DNA of 64,000 nucleotides from Aminicella lysinilytica (GTDB lineage Bacteria > Bacillota > Clostridia > Peptostreptococcales > Anaerovoracaceae): the NCBI RefSeq assembly GCF_004362975.1, contig NZ_SNXO01000003.1, positions 1 to 64,000 of the forward strand. The letters run 5' to 3'. The notes beneath the pieces are model-generated. The model made no database searches. It was not told the DNA's origin and saw nothing but the letters and a program-made list of their open reading frames with translations. Positions 23,934 through 34,274 of the stretch are shown one piece after another. The position numbers and the translations under genes were made by a program. The stretch's first letter is position 1. Every line of letters begins with the position of its first letter.

Positions 23934-24514
23934 TGTCACTAGTACCTTATGTAGTTGAACAGACAAGCAGAGGAGAACGCTCCTATGATATTTATTCGAG
24001 ACTGTTGAAGGATCGTATAATCATCCTTGGAGAGGAGATCAACGATACGGTCGCAAGCCTTATCGTAGCTCAGCTTTTGTTCCTTGAAGCGGAAGATCCG
24101 GATAAGGATATAAGCATTTATATCAACAGCCCGGGCGGTTCGGTTACAGCTGGCATGGCAATTTACGATACTATGCAGTATATAAAGCCGGACGTGTCGA
24201 CTATATGCGTAGGCCTGGCTGCAAGCATGGGCGCATTCCTTCTGTCATCGGGCACAAAGGGAAAACGTTACGCTTTGCCTAATGCGGAGATCATGATACA
24301 TCAGCCTTTGGGCGGATTCCAGGGACAGGCTACAGACATGCAGATACGTACTGACTGGATGATGAAGACTAAGGCAAAACTGAACAGGATCCTGAGCGAA
24401 AATACAGGCAAGGATCTTGCTACCATCGAAAAGGATACAGATAGAGATAATTTTATGGAAGCAGAGAAGGCCGCCGAATACGGTCTCATAGATGAAGTAA
24501 TTACTTCCAGATAA
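23933..24514 (+). CDS. clpP: ATP-dependent Clp protease proteolytic subunit
   Basis: A 193-residue serine protease that forms the double-heptamer chamber of ClpXP/ClpCP. The triad is visible: S98 in [10 protein letters not shown]123 in MIHQPLGG and D172 in DRDNFM. Length and sequence are standard. It is overlapped by tig and followed 13 bases later by clpX, the classical tig-clpP-clpX order. Confidence 0.98.
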   Translation: MSLVPYVVEQTSRGERSYDIYSRLLKDRIIILGEEINDTVASLIVAQLLFLEAEDPDKDISIYINSPGGSVTAGMAIYDTMQYIKPDVSTICVGLAASMGAFLLSSGTKGKRYALPNAEIMIHQPLGGFQGQATDMQIRTDWMMKTKAKLNRILSENTGKDLATIEKDTDRDNFMEAEKAAEYGLIDEVITSR

Positions 24515-24527
24515 CAGAGGGAAAGAA

Positions 24528-25835
24528 ATGACCGAAAAATTTGATGATACCACCAACGAACTGAGATGTTCCTTTTGTGGTAAACCGCAGAGCCAGGTAA
24601 GAAGGCTCGTCGCCGGCCCGGGCGTGTATATCTGTGATGAATGCATAGAAATGTGCATGGATATAGTCAGAGATGCTGCCAGAGAGTCCGGAGACAATAC
24701 CGTTCAGGAAGATGCGGGACCTAAATATAAGCTACCTAAACCTAAGCAGATATATGACACTTTGTCAGATTATGTAATAGGTCAGGATGCTGCCAAGAAG
24801 GCCCTGTCCGTAGCGGTATACAATCATTATAAGAGGATAAACGGCCTGAGCAGGGCTGAAAGCAACAGCGTAGAACTGCAGAAGAGTAATATCGTAATGA
24901 TAGGACCTACAGGCAGCGGCAAGACGTTGCTGGCTCAGACTCTGGCTAAGATACTCAAGGTACCTTTTGCTATAGCCGATGCTACTGCTTTGACAGAGGC
25001 AGGTTATGTAGGCGAGGACGTGGAGAATATCCTGCTCAGATTGCTTCAGTCGGCAGATTACGATGTGGAGAAGGCTCAGCGGGGCATCATATACGTAGAC
25101 GAGATCGATAAGATCTCCAAGAAGAGCGAGAACCCTTCTATCACAAGAGATGTCAGCGGAGAAGGCGTACAGCAGGCTTTGCTGAAGATACTTGAGGGTA
25201 CAGTTGCCAATGTTCCGCCACAGGGTGGAAGGAAGCATCCTCATCAGGAATTTATCCAGATAGACACTACCAACATTCTGTTTATCTGCGGAGGAGCTTT
25301 TGACGGACTCGATACTATCATACAGCGTAGGATAGGAGAGAAGGTCATAGGTTTCAATTCGGAAATCGGCTTGAATAAAGTCGAGGAGAAAAACATAATA
25401 GGAAAAGTCGAGCCTGAGGATCTGTTGAAATTCGGACTTATCCCTGAGTTCATCGGAAGACTGCCTGTCATCGTGACCTTGGAGGAATTGTCCGAGGAAG
25501 CGCTGATAAGGATCATGAAGGAACCGAAGAACGCATTGATCAAACAGTATCAGAAGCTCTTCGAAATCGACGGAGTGAATCTGGAGATAGAAGACGCCGC
25601 TATAGAGGCGGTAGCCAAGAAGGCTTTGGACCGCAAGACCGGTGCCAGAGGGCTGAGAAGTATCTTTGAGAAGACTATGACCGATATCATGTTCGAGATA
25701 CCATCTCGTGATGACATAGCAGGCTGCGTAGTCACAGAGGATACGATAACCAAAGAAACAGAACCTAAGCTGATCATAGGCGAGAAGAAAAAGAAGATCA
25801 GCGATGATGCTAATAACGAGGCTGACGCCTCATAG
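24528..25835 (+). CDS. clpX: ATP-dependent Clp protease ATP-binding subunit
   Basis: A 435-residue AAA+ unfoldase that feeds tagged proteins to ClpP. The N-terminal zinc-binding domain has C14, C17, C36 and C39. Walker A is GPTGSGKT (126-133), Walker B is [10 protein letters not shown], and the IGF loop that docks to ClpP is present (VIGFNSEIG). The C-terminal domain ends with a lysine-rich stretch. It is followed by a small hairpin and then lon. Confidence 0.98.
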   Translation: MTEKFDDTTNELRCSFCGKPQSQVRRLVAGPGVYICDECIEMCMDIVRDAARESGDNTVQEDAGPKYKLPKPKQIYDTLSDYVIGQDAAKKALSVAVYNHYKRINGLSRAESNSVELQKSNIVMIGPTGSGKTLLAQTLAKILKVPFAIADATALTEAGYVGEDVENILLRLLQSADYDVEKAQRGIIYVDEIDKISKKSENPSITRDVSGEGVQQALLKILEGTVANVPPQGGRKHPHQEFIQIDTTNILFICGGAFDGLDTIIQRRIGEKVIGFNSEIGLNKVEEKNIIGKVEPEDLLKFGLIPEFIGRLPVIVTLEELSEEALIRIMKEPKNALIKQYQKLFEIDGVNLEIEDAAIEAVAKKALDRKTGARGLRSIFEKTMTDIMFEIPSRDDIAGCVVTEDTITKETEPKLIIGEKKKKISDDANNEADAS

Positions 25836-25842
25836 AAAGGAC

Positions 25843-25868
25843 AGGCGACATTTGTCGCCTTGTTCTGT
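25843..25868 (+). terminator. weak terminator-like hairpin between clpX and lon
   Basis: AGGCGAC (25843-25849) and GTCGCCT (25854-25860) pair around a four-base loop, followed by TGTTCT. The T-run is poor, so some read-through into lon is expected. Confidence 0.5.
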
Positions 25869-25894
25869 ATAAAGGCAAGAAGGGAGGATTTCAG

Positions 25895-28309
25895 ATGAAC
25901 GAAGAATTTGAAAACAACGAAAACATCGCAGTCGATAACAACGACAGCAAACCTGGAATGACAGAAACTGTGGACATGGAAGAAAAAAAGATACAGACTA
26001 AAGAAGTTTTGCCATGTATTCCGCTTAGGGGAGTTTCTATTTTTCCTAACACAGTAGTCCATTTCGATATTGGACGTGAGAAATCCATTAAGGCGCTTGA
26101 GGCAGCCATGGGGACGGATAAGCTCATGTTTGTGTCGACACAGAAGGATGAGAACATTCTGATCCCGACAGCCTGGGATATGTATCAGGTGGGAACAGTT
26201 GTAAAGGTAAAGCAGATGCTGAAGATACAGGGGGACGCAGTACGCGTACTGGTCGAGGGCATTTGCAGAGCTACTATAGACGAGAGTGTAACAGAGGAGA
26301 ATTATATCTCCTGCGCTATAGACAGAATAGAAGAAAAATCAAATGAGAATTCACTGGAGCTTGAGGACAAGGCTGAACTCAGAATAATCAAAGAAGAATT
26401 TGTTGAGTATGCAGCTCTGACTTCCCAGGTCACAGATGAGATAGTGGATAAGACTCTGGCTGTAGCAAACCCTGTGGCCATGGTCGATAAGATCGCTAAT
26501 GAACTTTTCGTTCCATGCGCCAAGAAACAAAAGGTGCTGGAAGCGCTGGTATTCTCAGAAAGATTGAAAATACTGGCTACTACCCTTGTTGAAGAAAACG
26601 AGATAGCAGTCATAGAGAGAGACCTCTCACAGAAGGTCAAGGAGAATATAGATAACGGTCAGAAGGAATATTTCCTCAGAGAGAAAATGAAGGCCATTCA
26701 GACTGAACTGGGCGATGAAGAATACGCCGGCGCGGAAGCGGAAGAGTGGCTGGAAAAGCTGGACGCTCTGAAACTGGACGAGAAGGTTGATGAGAAGGTC
26801 AGGAAGGAAATCGGAAAGTTTTCCAAGATGATGCCTTCTTCAGCAGAGAGCTCTGTAATAAGAAATTATGTGGAGACAATCCTGGACCTGCCATGGCACA
26901 ATTCTTCTAAGGTGAATGTCAATCTGAAAAAGGCCGAGAAGATACTTAATGAGGATCATTATGGCTTGGATAAGGTCAAGGAAAGAGTACTTGAATATCT
27001 GGCAGTAGTACATCTGTCGAAGGCTATCAAGGGACCGATACTCTGTCTCGTTGGCCCTCCGGGAGTAGGCAAGACATCTATAGCCAAATCAATAGCGAGA
27101 GCATCCGGCAGAGAATTCGTAAGAATGTCCCTGGGCGGAGTTCGTGATGAGGCAGAGATAAGAGGCCACAGGCGTACATATATAGGCGCCATACCGGGCA
27201 GAGTAATTAACAGCATCAAGGATGCGGGAACTAACAATCCGGTATTCCTCTTCGATGAAGTAGATAAGATCGGCGCAGACTTCAAGGGAGATCCGGCTTC
27301 GGCTCTTCTGGAGGTCCTCGATCCGGAACAGAATAGTACATTCACTGATCATTTCCTGGAGATCCCGTTCGATCTCTCCAAGGTAATGTTCATAACCACA
27401 GCGAATACCGCAGATACTATACCTGCGCCTTTGCTGGACAGAATGGAGATCATAGAAGTATCAGGATATACTGAAGAAGAAAAGGTCAAGATCGCGACTA
27501 AATATCTGGTTCCTAAGGAACTGAAAGCCAATGGCCTGAAGAAGGAAAATTTCAAGATCTCTGAGAGAGCACTGCACGATCTGGTAAACTATTATACCAG
27601 AGAGTCAGGCGTAAGAAATCTTCAAAGAGATATAGCCAACCTTTGCAGAAAGGTGGCCAAAAAGGTCGTTACCAATAAGAACAAGTCCTATAGTATAACT
27701 CCGGGAAATCTGGAGAAATATCTGGGTAAGCATCGCTTCCATTACGATATGGTCGAAGGCGAGAACCAGATAGGCGTTACGACAGGTCTGGCATGGACTA
27801 CTGTAGGCGGCGATACGCTGCAGATAGAAACTGCAGTTCTGCCGGGAAGCGGCAAGCTGTCACTGACAGGCCAGCTGGGAGATGTGATGCAGGAGTCCGC
27901 TAAGGCGGGAGTAAGCTACATCCGTTCAGTTGCGGATCAGTACGGCATCGAGAAAGACTTTTACAAAAAGTATGACCTGCATATTCATGTGCCTGAGGGT
28001 GCTGTTCCTAAGGATGGCCCTTCTGCCGGCGTTACTATGTGCACAGCGGTAGTTTCCGCATTGACAAAGACACCGGTCAAGAGAGACGTGGCAATGACAG
28101 GCGAAGTTACGCTGAGGGGCAAAGTTTTGCCTGTAGGCGGCATCAAGGAAAAGGTACTGGCAGCTCACAGAGCCGGCATCAAGAAGATACTGCTTCCAAG
28201 AGAAAACGAGCCGGATATAGATGAAATACCATCAGCAGTCCGTAAGGAGATCGACTTCGTCCTGATCGATGACGTCAGTCAGGCTTTGGACAATGCTCTG
28301 GTCAGATAG
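25895..28309 (+). CDS. lon: ATP-dependent protease La
   Basis: An 804-residue Lon protease that degrades damaged and regulatory proteins. An N-terminal substrate-binding domain (begins [13 protein letters not shown] at about 37) comes first, then the AAA+ module with Walker [10 protein letters not shown] near residue 387 and Walker [12 protein letters not shown], then the protease domain with the catalytic serine in KDGPSAG (about 709) and lysine in [10 protein letters not shown] (about 751). The first 35 residues are an acidic extension. A GGGAGG site precedes the ATG. engB starts nine bases later. Confidence 0.97.
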   Translation: MNEEFENNENIAVDNNDSKPGMTETVDMEEKKIQTKEVLPCIPLRGVSIFPNTVVHFDIGREKSIKALEAAMGTDKLMFVSTQKDENILIPTAWDMYQVGTVVKVKQMLKIQGDAVRVLVEGICRATIDESVTEENYISCAIDRIEEKSNENSLELEDKAELRIIKEEFVEYAALTSQVTDEIVDKTLAVANPVAMVDKIANELFVPCAKKQKVLEALVFSERLKILATTLVEENEIAVIERDLSQKVKENIDNGQKEYFLREKMKAIQTELGDEEYAGAEAEEWLEKLDALKLDEKVDEKVRKEIGKFSKMMPSSAESSVIRNYVETILDLPWHNSSKVNVNLKKAEKILNEDHYGLDKVKERVLEYLAVVHLSKAIKGPILCLVGPPGVGKTSIAKSIARASGREFVRMSLGGVRDEAEIRGHRRTYIGAIPGRVINSIKDAGTNNPVFLFDEVDKIGADFKGDPASALLEVLDPEQNSTFTDHFLEIPFDLSKVMFITTANTADTIPAPLLDRMEIIEVSGYTEEEKVKIATKYLVPKELKANGLKKENFKISERALHDLVNYYTRESGVRNLQRDIANLCRKVAKKVVTNKNKSYSITPGNLEKYLGKHRFHYDMVEGENQIGVTTGLAWTTVGGDTLQIETAVLPGSGKLSLTGQLGDVMQESAKAGVSYIRSVADQYGIEKDFYKKYDLHIHVPEGAVPKDGPSAGVTMCTAVVSALTKTPVKRDVAMTGEVTLRGKVLPVGGIKEKVLAAHRAGIKKILLPRENEPDIDEIPSAVRKEIDFVLIDDVSQALDNALVR

Positions 28310-28318
28310 GTAGAGAAA

Positions 28319-28909
28319 ATGTTAAAGATCAATAAATCGGATATTGTGGCCGTAGCCGTAAAGCCGGCCCAGTATCCACCGGACGACATGCCGGAGATAG
28401 CCTTTGCGGGACGTTCAAACGTAGGCAAGTCATCACTCCTGAATCTTTTGACCGGGAGAAGAAAGCTTGCAAGAGTAAGCGGATCGCCGGGAAAGACCAG
28501 AACCATAAACTTTTATCTGGTAAATGATGACTTTCGCATAGTGGACCTGCCGGGGTACGGATACGCCAAGGTCTCCAAGTCGACAACTGCCGGCTGGGGA
28601 GATATGATGGAATTGTATTTCGACAACAGACAGGGACTACGCAAGGTGATCCAACTGGTAGATGCCAGACATGAACCGACCAAACTGGATGTTCAGATGT
28701 ACGATTATCTCAGACATTACGGACTGGACGGCATAGTAGTAGCAACTAAGGCAGACAAAATATCCAAGAGAGAATTACAGAAGAACATATCAGTGATAAG
28801 GAAGACCCTGGGTCTTTCAGGGGATGATAAGGTAATTCCGATTTCGGCTTTGAAAAGGACCGGTCAGGAAGAACTTATGGAAGAGATAGAGAAAATACTG
28901 GAGGGGTAA
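28319..28909 (+). CDS. engB: ribosome biogenesis GTPase (YsxC/EngB)
   Basis: A 196-residue GTPase that helps assemble the large ribosomal subunit. G1 is GRSNVGKSS (about 30-38), G2 lies in GKTRTINFY, G3 is DLPGYG and G4 is ATKADK. A lon-ysxC pairing is common in Bacillota, which supports the assignment. It abuts the downstream DUF1232-like gene without a gap. Confidence 0.96.
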   Translation: MLKINKSDIVAVAVKPAQYPPDDMPEIAFAGRSNVGKSSLLNLLTGRRKLARVSGSPGKTRTINFYLVNDDFRIVDLPGYGYAKVSKSTTAGWGDMMELYFDNRQGLRKVIQLVDARHEPTKLDVQMYDYLRHYGLDGIVVATKADKISKRELQKNISVIRKTLGLSGDDKVIPISALKRTGQEELMEEIEKILEG

Positions 28910-29257
28910 ATGCAGTATTCGTTATTAACAACACTGATGAACAGGATCAAGGCGATACCGTTCTTGCTGAAGGATAAGACAGTGCTTAAACGAAAAAAGG
29001 CACTTGTCATATTCGGGATAGTTTACGTCCTTTTGCCGATAAACTGGATCCCGCCTATGTTCTTCACAGATGAACTGCTATTGTGGATATTCATAATATG
29101 GCATTTGAAGGATGATCTGGATGTATACTGGAAAAAAGAGAAAAACGAAGATCTATCGAAAAAATTCCGTGACAAGGATATGGTACATGGTGTAAAATTT
29201 ACTGTGGTAGATGGCGGTAAGAGCGATGACGATAAGAATGATAATGATGACGAATAA
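28910..29257 (+). CDS. DUF1232/YkvA-like small membrane protein
   Basis: A 115-residue protein. The hydrophobic core VIFGIVYVLLPINWIPPMFFTD resembles the YxLSPIDLIPDF motif of the DUF1232 (YkvA) family, followed by LKDDLDVYWKKE. The C-terminal third is hydrophilic and ends in an aspartate- and asparagine-rich run. The function of this family is unknown. Its start follows the engB stop directly, with GGAGGG inside the engB end as binding site. Confidence 0.65.
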   Translation: MQYSLLTTLMNRIKAIPFLLKDKTVLKRKKALVIFGIVYVLLPINWIPPMFFTDELLLWIFIIWHLKDDLDVYWKKEKNEDLSKKFRDKDMVHGVKFTVVDGGKSDDDKNDNDDE

Positions 29258-29268
29258 TGGAGGATACT

Positions 29269-29811
29269 ATGGCGGTTAAAGATACTATAGGAAAGGTGTT
29301 ATTCACCGAGAAAGATATTCAGAAGAGAGCTAAGGAACTTGGAAAAGTAATAACCAAGGACTATGCAGGAGAAGAACTCATTTTACTGGGCACCCTTAAG
29401 GGAGCAATAATGTGGATGAGCGAGGTCATGAAATACATCGAACTGGATACTAAGATAGATTTTGTTTCAGCCAGCAGTTATGGCTCCAGTACATCGAGTT
29501 CAGGTGTCGTTAAGATCACCAAGGACATCGGCATGGACATATATAATAAAAATGTCCTCATAATCGAAGACATCGTCGACACAGGGTACACTCTGAGATA
29601 TCTGAAGGAATATCTTTCCGACAGAAATCCTAAGAGCGTCAGAATATGTACGATGCTGGACAAGCCATCCAGAAGAAAAGAGAAACTTACTCCGGACTAC
29701 ATAGGGTTCGAGGTAGAGGATCTGTTTATCGTTGGATATGGTCTGGATTATGATCAGAAGTACAGAAACCTGCCATATATCAGCTACCTTGAGGCAACTG
29801 ATATTAAATAG
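29269..29811 (+). CDS. hpt: hypoxanthine phosphoribosyltransferase
   Basis: A 180-residue purine salvage enzyme converting hypoxanthine or guanine and PRPP to IMP or GMP. The PRPP-binding motif VLIIEDIVDTGYTL (about 92-105) and the flexible loop SSYGSSTSSSG are typical. I start at the ATG at 29269, because GGAGG at 29259-29263 serves it; the in-frame ATG at 29257 overlaps that site. It is coupled to the preceding gene by position. Confidence 0.94.
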   Translation: MAVKDTIGKVLFTEKDIQKRAKELGKVITKDYAGEELILLGTLKGAIMWMSEVMKYIELDTKIDFVSASSYGSSTSSSGVVKITKDIGMDIYNKNVLIIEDIVDTGYTLRYLKEYLSDRNPKSVRICTMLDKPSRRKEKLTPDYIGFEVEDLFIVGYGLDYDQKYRNLPYISYLEATDIK

Positions 29812-29865
29812 GTGAAATAATAATTTAAATAATAATCAATTTTAAGAGAAGTGAGGTAAAAGAAA

Positions 29866-30441
29866 ATGGGTTACAAAATTATCGTTGGTATATCTAACAA
29901 GCACATTCATCTGAGTCAGAAGGACCTGGAGACATTGTTTGGAAAAGGATATGAGCTGACAGTGAAGAAGGAACTGGTTCAGCCGGGACAGTTTGCATCA
30001 GAGGAAAAAGTTGATCTGGTAGGACCTAAGACAACATTCAAGGGCGTCAGAGTTCTTGGACCTGTACGTCCTGAGACACAGGTTGAGCTTTCCTTCACAG
30101 ATGCAAGACAGTTCGGACTCAACATTCCTGTAAGAGAGTCAGGGAAACTTGAAGGAACTCCGGGATGCAAGGTTATCGGACCATGTGGAGAAGTCGATCT
30201 TGATCATGGCGTTATCGCTGCCAAGAGACATGCGCATTTCAGCCCTGACCAGGCTAAAGAAGCTGGCGTAGTTGACGGCCAGACTATAAAAATCAAATTG
30301 GAAAGCCCGGACAGAACTACCATCTATGATGATGTAGTAGTAAGAGCTAAGCCATATTATGTAAAAGAAGTACATGTGGATACTGACGAAGCTAATGCTG
30401 CAGGTATAGGACCTGACGCAGTTTGCGAGATCGTCGACTAG
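29866..30441 (+). CDS. pduL: phosphate propanoyltransferase (PduL-type phosphotransacylase)
   Basis: A 191-residue enzyme that exchanges CoA and phosphate on short acyl groups. The zinc-binding histidines of the PduL family are seen in ISNKHIHLS (about 9-17), AKRHAHFS (about 115-122) and KEVHVDTDEAN. No microcompartment shell genes or encapsulation peptide are visible, so it most likely stands in for Pta in energy metabolism, making acetyl phosphate for ATP. It follows hpt after 54 bases. Confidence 0.9.
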   Translation: MGYKIIVGISNKHIHLSQKDLETLFGKGYELTVKKELVQPGQFASEEKVDLVGPKTTFKGVRVLGPVRPETQVELSFTDARQFGLNIPVRESGKLEGTPGCKVIGPCGEVDLDHGVIAAKRHAHFSPDQAKEAGVVDGQTIKIKLESPDRTTIYDDVVVRAKPYYVKEVHVDTDEANAAGIGPDAVCEIVD

Positions 30442-30456
30442 TAATCGATTTATTCA

Positions 30457-30490
30457 GGGAGAGGCAGTATCAATGCCTATCCCGTTGTTG
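30457..30490 (+). terminator. weak terminator-like hairpin after pduL
   Basis: GGGA..GGCA (30457-30466) pairs with TGCC..TCCC (30474-30483), followed by GTTGTTG. The internal mismatch and poor T-run make it doubtful. Confidence 0.35.
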
Positions 30491-30510
30491 AATTATGAAT
30501 GGGAGCTAAT

Positions 30511-31188
30511 ATGCATAAACCAAGTGTCATCATGTCGGTATTGCTTACAGTGCTTATACCGGTAGCGATATTATTATTAAGTTCCAATCTGGTATTAAGA
30601 ATGCCGCTTACATATGAATTCTATTTCAACGACAGTCAGACTCTGGATGAAATAGATTATAGCATTACAGTGTCTGATATGGGCAGTGCCATTGGAAAAT
30701 ACCTGTCCATGCCCGGGTCTGAGGACTTTCAGGTTTATGAAAATAATGGCAAATACAAAGATACGGTGTTCACTACAAGCGAGCAGACGGTAATGAAAAA
30801 GGCGAAGGGTTTTCTCTTTCGCCAGCTTTTGGTTGTGCTGGGATTGCTCATAGTTACTATACTCATTTACGCTAACACCAGCCGTAAAGGCTTGCGGGAT
30901 CTGTTGCGGCATGAATCGTGGATAGCCATGGGTGTGACGGTGGCCCTTATGATACTGCAGTGGGTCCTCGTAAGGCACAAAAATTTCAGGGCTATGCTCT
31001 ACGGCACTTTCATAGGTTCCAAACTCAGCAAAACGTCGACTTTGTATATCGTTTTCGGCGGTGGCAAAATCTACAGTACATATCTGATGTTTTCGACCAT
31101 TGCGATGATTGCGCTGTTGCTTTTATTTGTTTATGTAAATTATAAATATACGAAACCTGACAGGATTTTTTACGGTAGGGGGTTTTAA
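30511..31188 (+). CDS. integral membrane protein, DUF1461/TIGR01906-like
   Basis: A 225-residue membrane protein with an N-terminal helix, a soluble external loop of about 70 residues (begins RMPLTYEFYFND), and three further helices (about 108-123, 140-155, 200-217). Helix layout and length are those of the TIGR01906 membrane family of Bacillota; the match is by pattern only. The start at 30511 follows GGGAG at 30501-30505. The PHP gene starts one base after its stop codon. Confidence 0.55.
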   Translation: MHKPSVIMSVLLTVLIPVAILLLSSNLVLRMPLTYEFYFNDSQTLDEIDYSITVSDMGSAIGKYLSMPGSEDFQVYENNGKYKDTVFTTSEQTVMKKAKGFLFRQLLVVLGLLIVTILIYANTSRKGLRDLLRHESWIAMGVTVALMILQWVLVRHKNFRAMLYGTFIGSKLSKTSTLYIVFGGGKIYSTYLMFSTIAMIALLLLFVYVNYKYTKPDRIFYGRGF

Positions 31189-31189
31189 A

Positions 31190-31999
31190 ATGGGATTAAA
31201 GACGGATCTGCATATACATTCGACATATTCTGACGGCACCATGACGCCTGTGGAAATTGTCAGGATGTATCAGGAACAGGAATACGGACTAATAGCTATA
31301 ACAGATCATGACGGTATAGGTGGAGTCAAAGAGGCGCAAATCGCCGGTGAAGCACTGGAATTAAAGGTGATTTCAGGAATAGAGTTTGGTACCCTTTACG
31401 AGGGCAGGACGGAACTCCATCTGCTGGGCTATTACATTGACATCGATAACGGACCGCTGAACGACAGACTGGTGCAGATCAGACAGGCGCGTGAGGAACG
31501 CAACGAGAAACTGTTGAAGGTATTTCAGGATATGGGTTATGATATCGCCAAAGAAGATCTCCTGCAGAGACCGGGCCAGACATACATAGGCAAGCCTAAT
31601 TTTGCGCGGGCCTTTGTAAAGAAAGGCTACATCACCACGCCTAAAGAAGCCTTTGCGCCGGGAAAATTCATAGAATCACCCGAAGCGAAAGCTGTAGCCA
31701 AGGATAGAATAAGCACCGAGGTAGCCATAGATCTTATAAAGGGAGCGGGAGGAATTGCATCTCTTGCCCATCCTCTTAAGATAAAGGGACTGGGCTCTAA
31801 GGCTTCAGATGAATTTTATAACAATCTGGATGGGATACTGAGACCGCTGAAGAAGGCGGGACTCGGGGCTTTAGAATGCTTCCATCCATCTGCGACTCAC
31901 GAGCAGGGCATAGACCTGGTGAAGTTTGCGGAGAAGTACCACTTGCATATAACTGAAGGGTCCGATTTTCACGGACCTGATTTTGAGGGAAAAAGATAA
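31190..31999 (+). CDS. PHP domain phosphoesterase (YciV/RNase AM-like)
   Basis: A 269-residue metal-dependent phosphoesterase. DLHIHSTYSDGTMTP (about 6-20), ITDHDGIGG (about 37-45), the conserved ISGIEFG and the C-terminal GSDFHGPDF supply the metal ligands. Family members hydrolyse 3',5'-nucleoside bisphosphates or act as 5'-3' exonucleases on short RNA. The protein ends soon after the SDFHG motif, slightly earlier than many relatives. Confidence 0.88.
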   Translation: MGLKTDLHIHSTYSDGTMTPVEIVRMYQEQEYGLIAITDHDGIGGVKEAQIAGEALELKVISGIEFGTLYEGRTELHLLGYYIDIDNGPLNDRLVQIRQAREERNEKLLKVFQDMGYDIAKEDLLQRPGQTYIGKPNFARAFVKKGYITTPKEAFAPGKFIESPEAKAVAKDRISTEVAIDLIKGAGGIASLAHPLKIKGLGSKASDEFYNNLDGILRPLKKAGLGALECFHPSATHEQGIDLVKFAEKYHLHITEGSDFHGPDFEGKR

Positions 32000-32034
32000 T
32001 GTGAAACGCCAATAAACCGAGGAGATGATGAGAT

Positions 32035-32595
32035 ATGGCAAAGGTAGATTTCATTAAAAATCACATCGCAGCGGCGATAAGAACGGAGAAGGATTTCAGC
32101 AAGGCATTAAGGTCTGATGTGGACATGGTGTTCTTGCTGCACGTCAATATCATGAATGTGAGCCAGTGTGTCAAGGAGATACACAGCGCAGGTAAGAAGG
32201 CATTCGTACACATTGATTTTACAGAGGGAATTGGAAAGGACCGTTACGGCCTGGAGTATCTGGCCAAGCAGGGTGTAGACGGTATCTGCACTACGAGGAC
32301 CAATTTAGTGAGAATGGCCAAAGAATTTAACCTGATCACAGTACAGAGATTCTTTATGATAGATTCTCATTCTGTGGGCACATCAGTTGATTCTATCAGA
32401 ATGTCTAAACCCGACATCGTGGAAATAATGCCGGCTATAGTAACCAAGAAGATAAAGGAGTTTTCCAGTCTCGTAGATGTGCCTGTTATCGCAGGTGGAT
32501 TAGTTGAGACTGAAGATGAAGTCAGGGCAGCATTGGAAGCCGGCGCTACAGTAGTGTCCACCGGCGAGACAGAGTTGTGGACTTTGAAGGTATGA
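32035..32595 (+). CDS. glpP: glycerol-3-phosphate responsive antiterminator
   Basis: A 186-residue TIM-barrel-like regulator. VFLLHVNIMNV, FVHIDFTEGIG, GVDGICTTRTN and VPVIAGGLVETEDEV are characteristic of GlpP, which with glycerol-3-phosphate binds leader RNA of glp genes and prevents early termination. No glpF, glpK or glpD gene is nearby, so it must act on targets elsewhere or has been re-used. Confidence 0.92.
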   Translation: MAKVDFIKNHIAAAIRTEKDFSKALRSDVDMVFLLHVNIMNVSQCVKEIHSAGKKAFVHIDFTEGIGKDRYGLEYLAKQGVDGICTTRTNLVRMAKEFNLITVQRFFMIDSHSVGTSVDSIRMSKPDIVEIMPAIVTKKIKEFSSLVDVPVIAGGLVETEDEVRAALEAGATVVSTGETELWTLKV

Positions 32596-32611
32596 TGCGG
32601 AGGCGTATATT

Positions 32612-34273
32612 ATGAAAATTAAGTTTTGTGGAGCGTCATCGGGCGTGACAGGTTCATGTCACCTGCTGACAACGGACAAACATAAGGTACTGCTGGATTG
32701 CGGTCAGTTCCAGGGTGGAAAAGCTCAGGAAGCCATGAATTACGAGCCATTTCCTTTCGAACCGTCAGAAGTTGAGTGTGTGATACTCAGCCATGCGCAC
32801 ATAGATCATTGCGGCAGGCTGCCGCTTCTTGTAAAGAGAGGTTTTACAGGAAAAATCTATTGTACAGACGCTACGGCGGATCTTCTGGAGGTAATGCTGA
32901 AGGACAGCGGATATATCCATGAGAAGGATGCAGAATGGCAGAATAAGAGAAATGCCAGAGCTGGCAAGCCTCAGATAGAGCCATTGTACACAGTTGCTGA
33001 TTCAGAAGAAACTCTGAAATATGTGGAGCCTGTACTGTATGACCAGCTTATCGAGATAAATGATGAAATGAAGATCGTTTTCAACGATGCCGGACATATT
33101 CTTGGATCCGCCATAACGGAGCTTTGGGTCAACGAAGGTGAAAGGGAGAATAAGATAGTATTCTCGGGAGACCTGGGAATGACTGACAGACCTATTTTAC
33201 GGGATCCTACGTACATCAAGAAGGCGGATTGCGTCATTATGGAGACTACATACGGCAACAGAAATCATGGAGAGAATGCGGCCAGCATCAAACAGCTCAT
33301 CGACATAGTAGTCAATACAGCAAGACGCGGCGGCACTATAGTTATACCGTCTTTTGCCGTTGGAAGGACTCAGGAACTGATTTTCGAATTCAACAAGTTC
33401 TATGAGGAGAACAACGAGTATAAGAAAGATCTGGATAAAATCAATGTATATGTAGACAGCCCTATGGCGACTACTGCAACTGAGGTATTCCGCAAAAATG
33501 CTCAGGTATTCGATGAAGAAACCAAGGCGTACATACTGAAGGGCGATAATCCTTTGGATTTCAAGAACCTGAAATTCACCAGGAGCACGGAAGAATCTCA
33601 GGCCCTGAACTTTGACAGAAGCCCTAAGGTGATAATATCAGCCAGCGGCATGTGCGAAGCCGGCAGGATCAGACATCATCTGAAGCATAATCTGTGGGAT
33701 CCGAAGTCAAGCGTAGTCTTCGTCGGCTACCAGGGCGAAGGAACTCTGGGAAGGGCCCTTATAGAAGGCAAGAAGGACATCACCCTTTTCGGCGAAGAAG
33801 TTCATGTAAACGCTGAAATATATAATCTGGAAGGATTTTCAGGCCATGCAGATCAGAACGGTCTGTTTACCTGGCTCTCCAAGTTCGAGCAGAAGCCGAA
33901 GCAGGTATTCCTGGTACATGGCGAAGAACAGTCCAAGCAGGACTTTGCCAAACTTATCCATGATAAACTGGGTTACGATCCTGTAGTAGTACTTGGCAAT
34001 TCTGAGTTCGAGATAGATATGAACGAGGTCAAGGTCCTCAATATGGAAGAGGCTGTTAAGGAAAGCGCCACAGACGACGATGTTCAGAAGGTCAGAAACA
34101 AGATATCGGGTATCCATACGGAAATCGAGGATGTCCTGTACAATGCAAACCTGGCTATGGGTAGCGCTCTGCCTGACGATCAGCTGGTCAAAATCAACAA
34201 TATCGTTCAGGAACTGGAGAAAGCAACGATAAATCTCGGCAGTGCGGTCAATGAAGACCAACATGGTGAATAG
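32612..34273 (+). CDS. metallo-beta-lactamase/beta-CASP RNA nuclease
   Basis: A 553-residue zinc nuclease of the beta-CASP family. The HAHIDHCGRLP metal motif lies near residues 61-71, further ligands in DAGHILGS and FSGDLG, a beta-CASP cap region with IVIPSFAVGRTQEL, and the C-terminal RMBL motif FSGHADQNGL. Bacterial members process or degrade RNA. The last 80 residues, after the RMBL motif, form an extra helical tail. The gene overlaps or abuts the homoserine dehydrogenase gene. Confidence 0.92.
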   Translation: MKIKFCGASSGVTGSCHLLTTDKHKVLLDCGQFQGGKAQEAMNYEPFPFEPSEVECVILSHAHIDHCGRLPLLVKRGFTGKIYCTDATADLLEVMLKDSGYIHEKDAEWQNKRNARAGKPQIEPLYTVADSEETLKYVEPVLYDQLIEINDEMKIVFNDAGHILGSAITELWVNEGERENKIVFSGDLGMTDRPILRDPTYIKKADCVIMETTYGNRNHGENAASIKQLIDIVVNTARRGGTIVIPSFAVGRTQELIFEFNKFYEENNEYKKDLDKINVYVDSPMATTATEVFRKNAQVFDEETKAYILKGDNPLDFKNLKFTRSTEESQALNFDRSPKVIISASGMCEAGRIRHHLKHNLWDPKSSVVFVGYQGEGTLGRALIEGKKDITLFGEEVHVNAEIYNLEGFSGHADQNGLFTWLSKFEQKPKQVFLVHGEEQSKQDFAKLIHDKLGYDPVVVLGNSEFEIDMNEVKVLNMEEAVKESATDDDVQKVRNKISGIHTEIEDVLYNANLAMGSALPDDQLVKINNIVQELEKATINLGSAVNEDQHGE

Positions 34274-34274
34274 A

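Noticed and set aside
29866-30441. Bacterial microcompartment locus
   Set aside because: PduL is the only related gene; no shell proteins, aldehyde dehydrogenase or diol dehydratase nearby.
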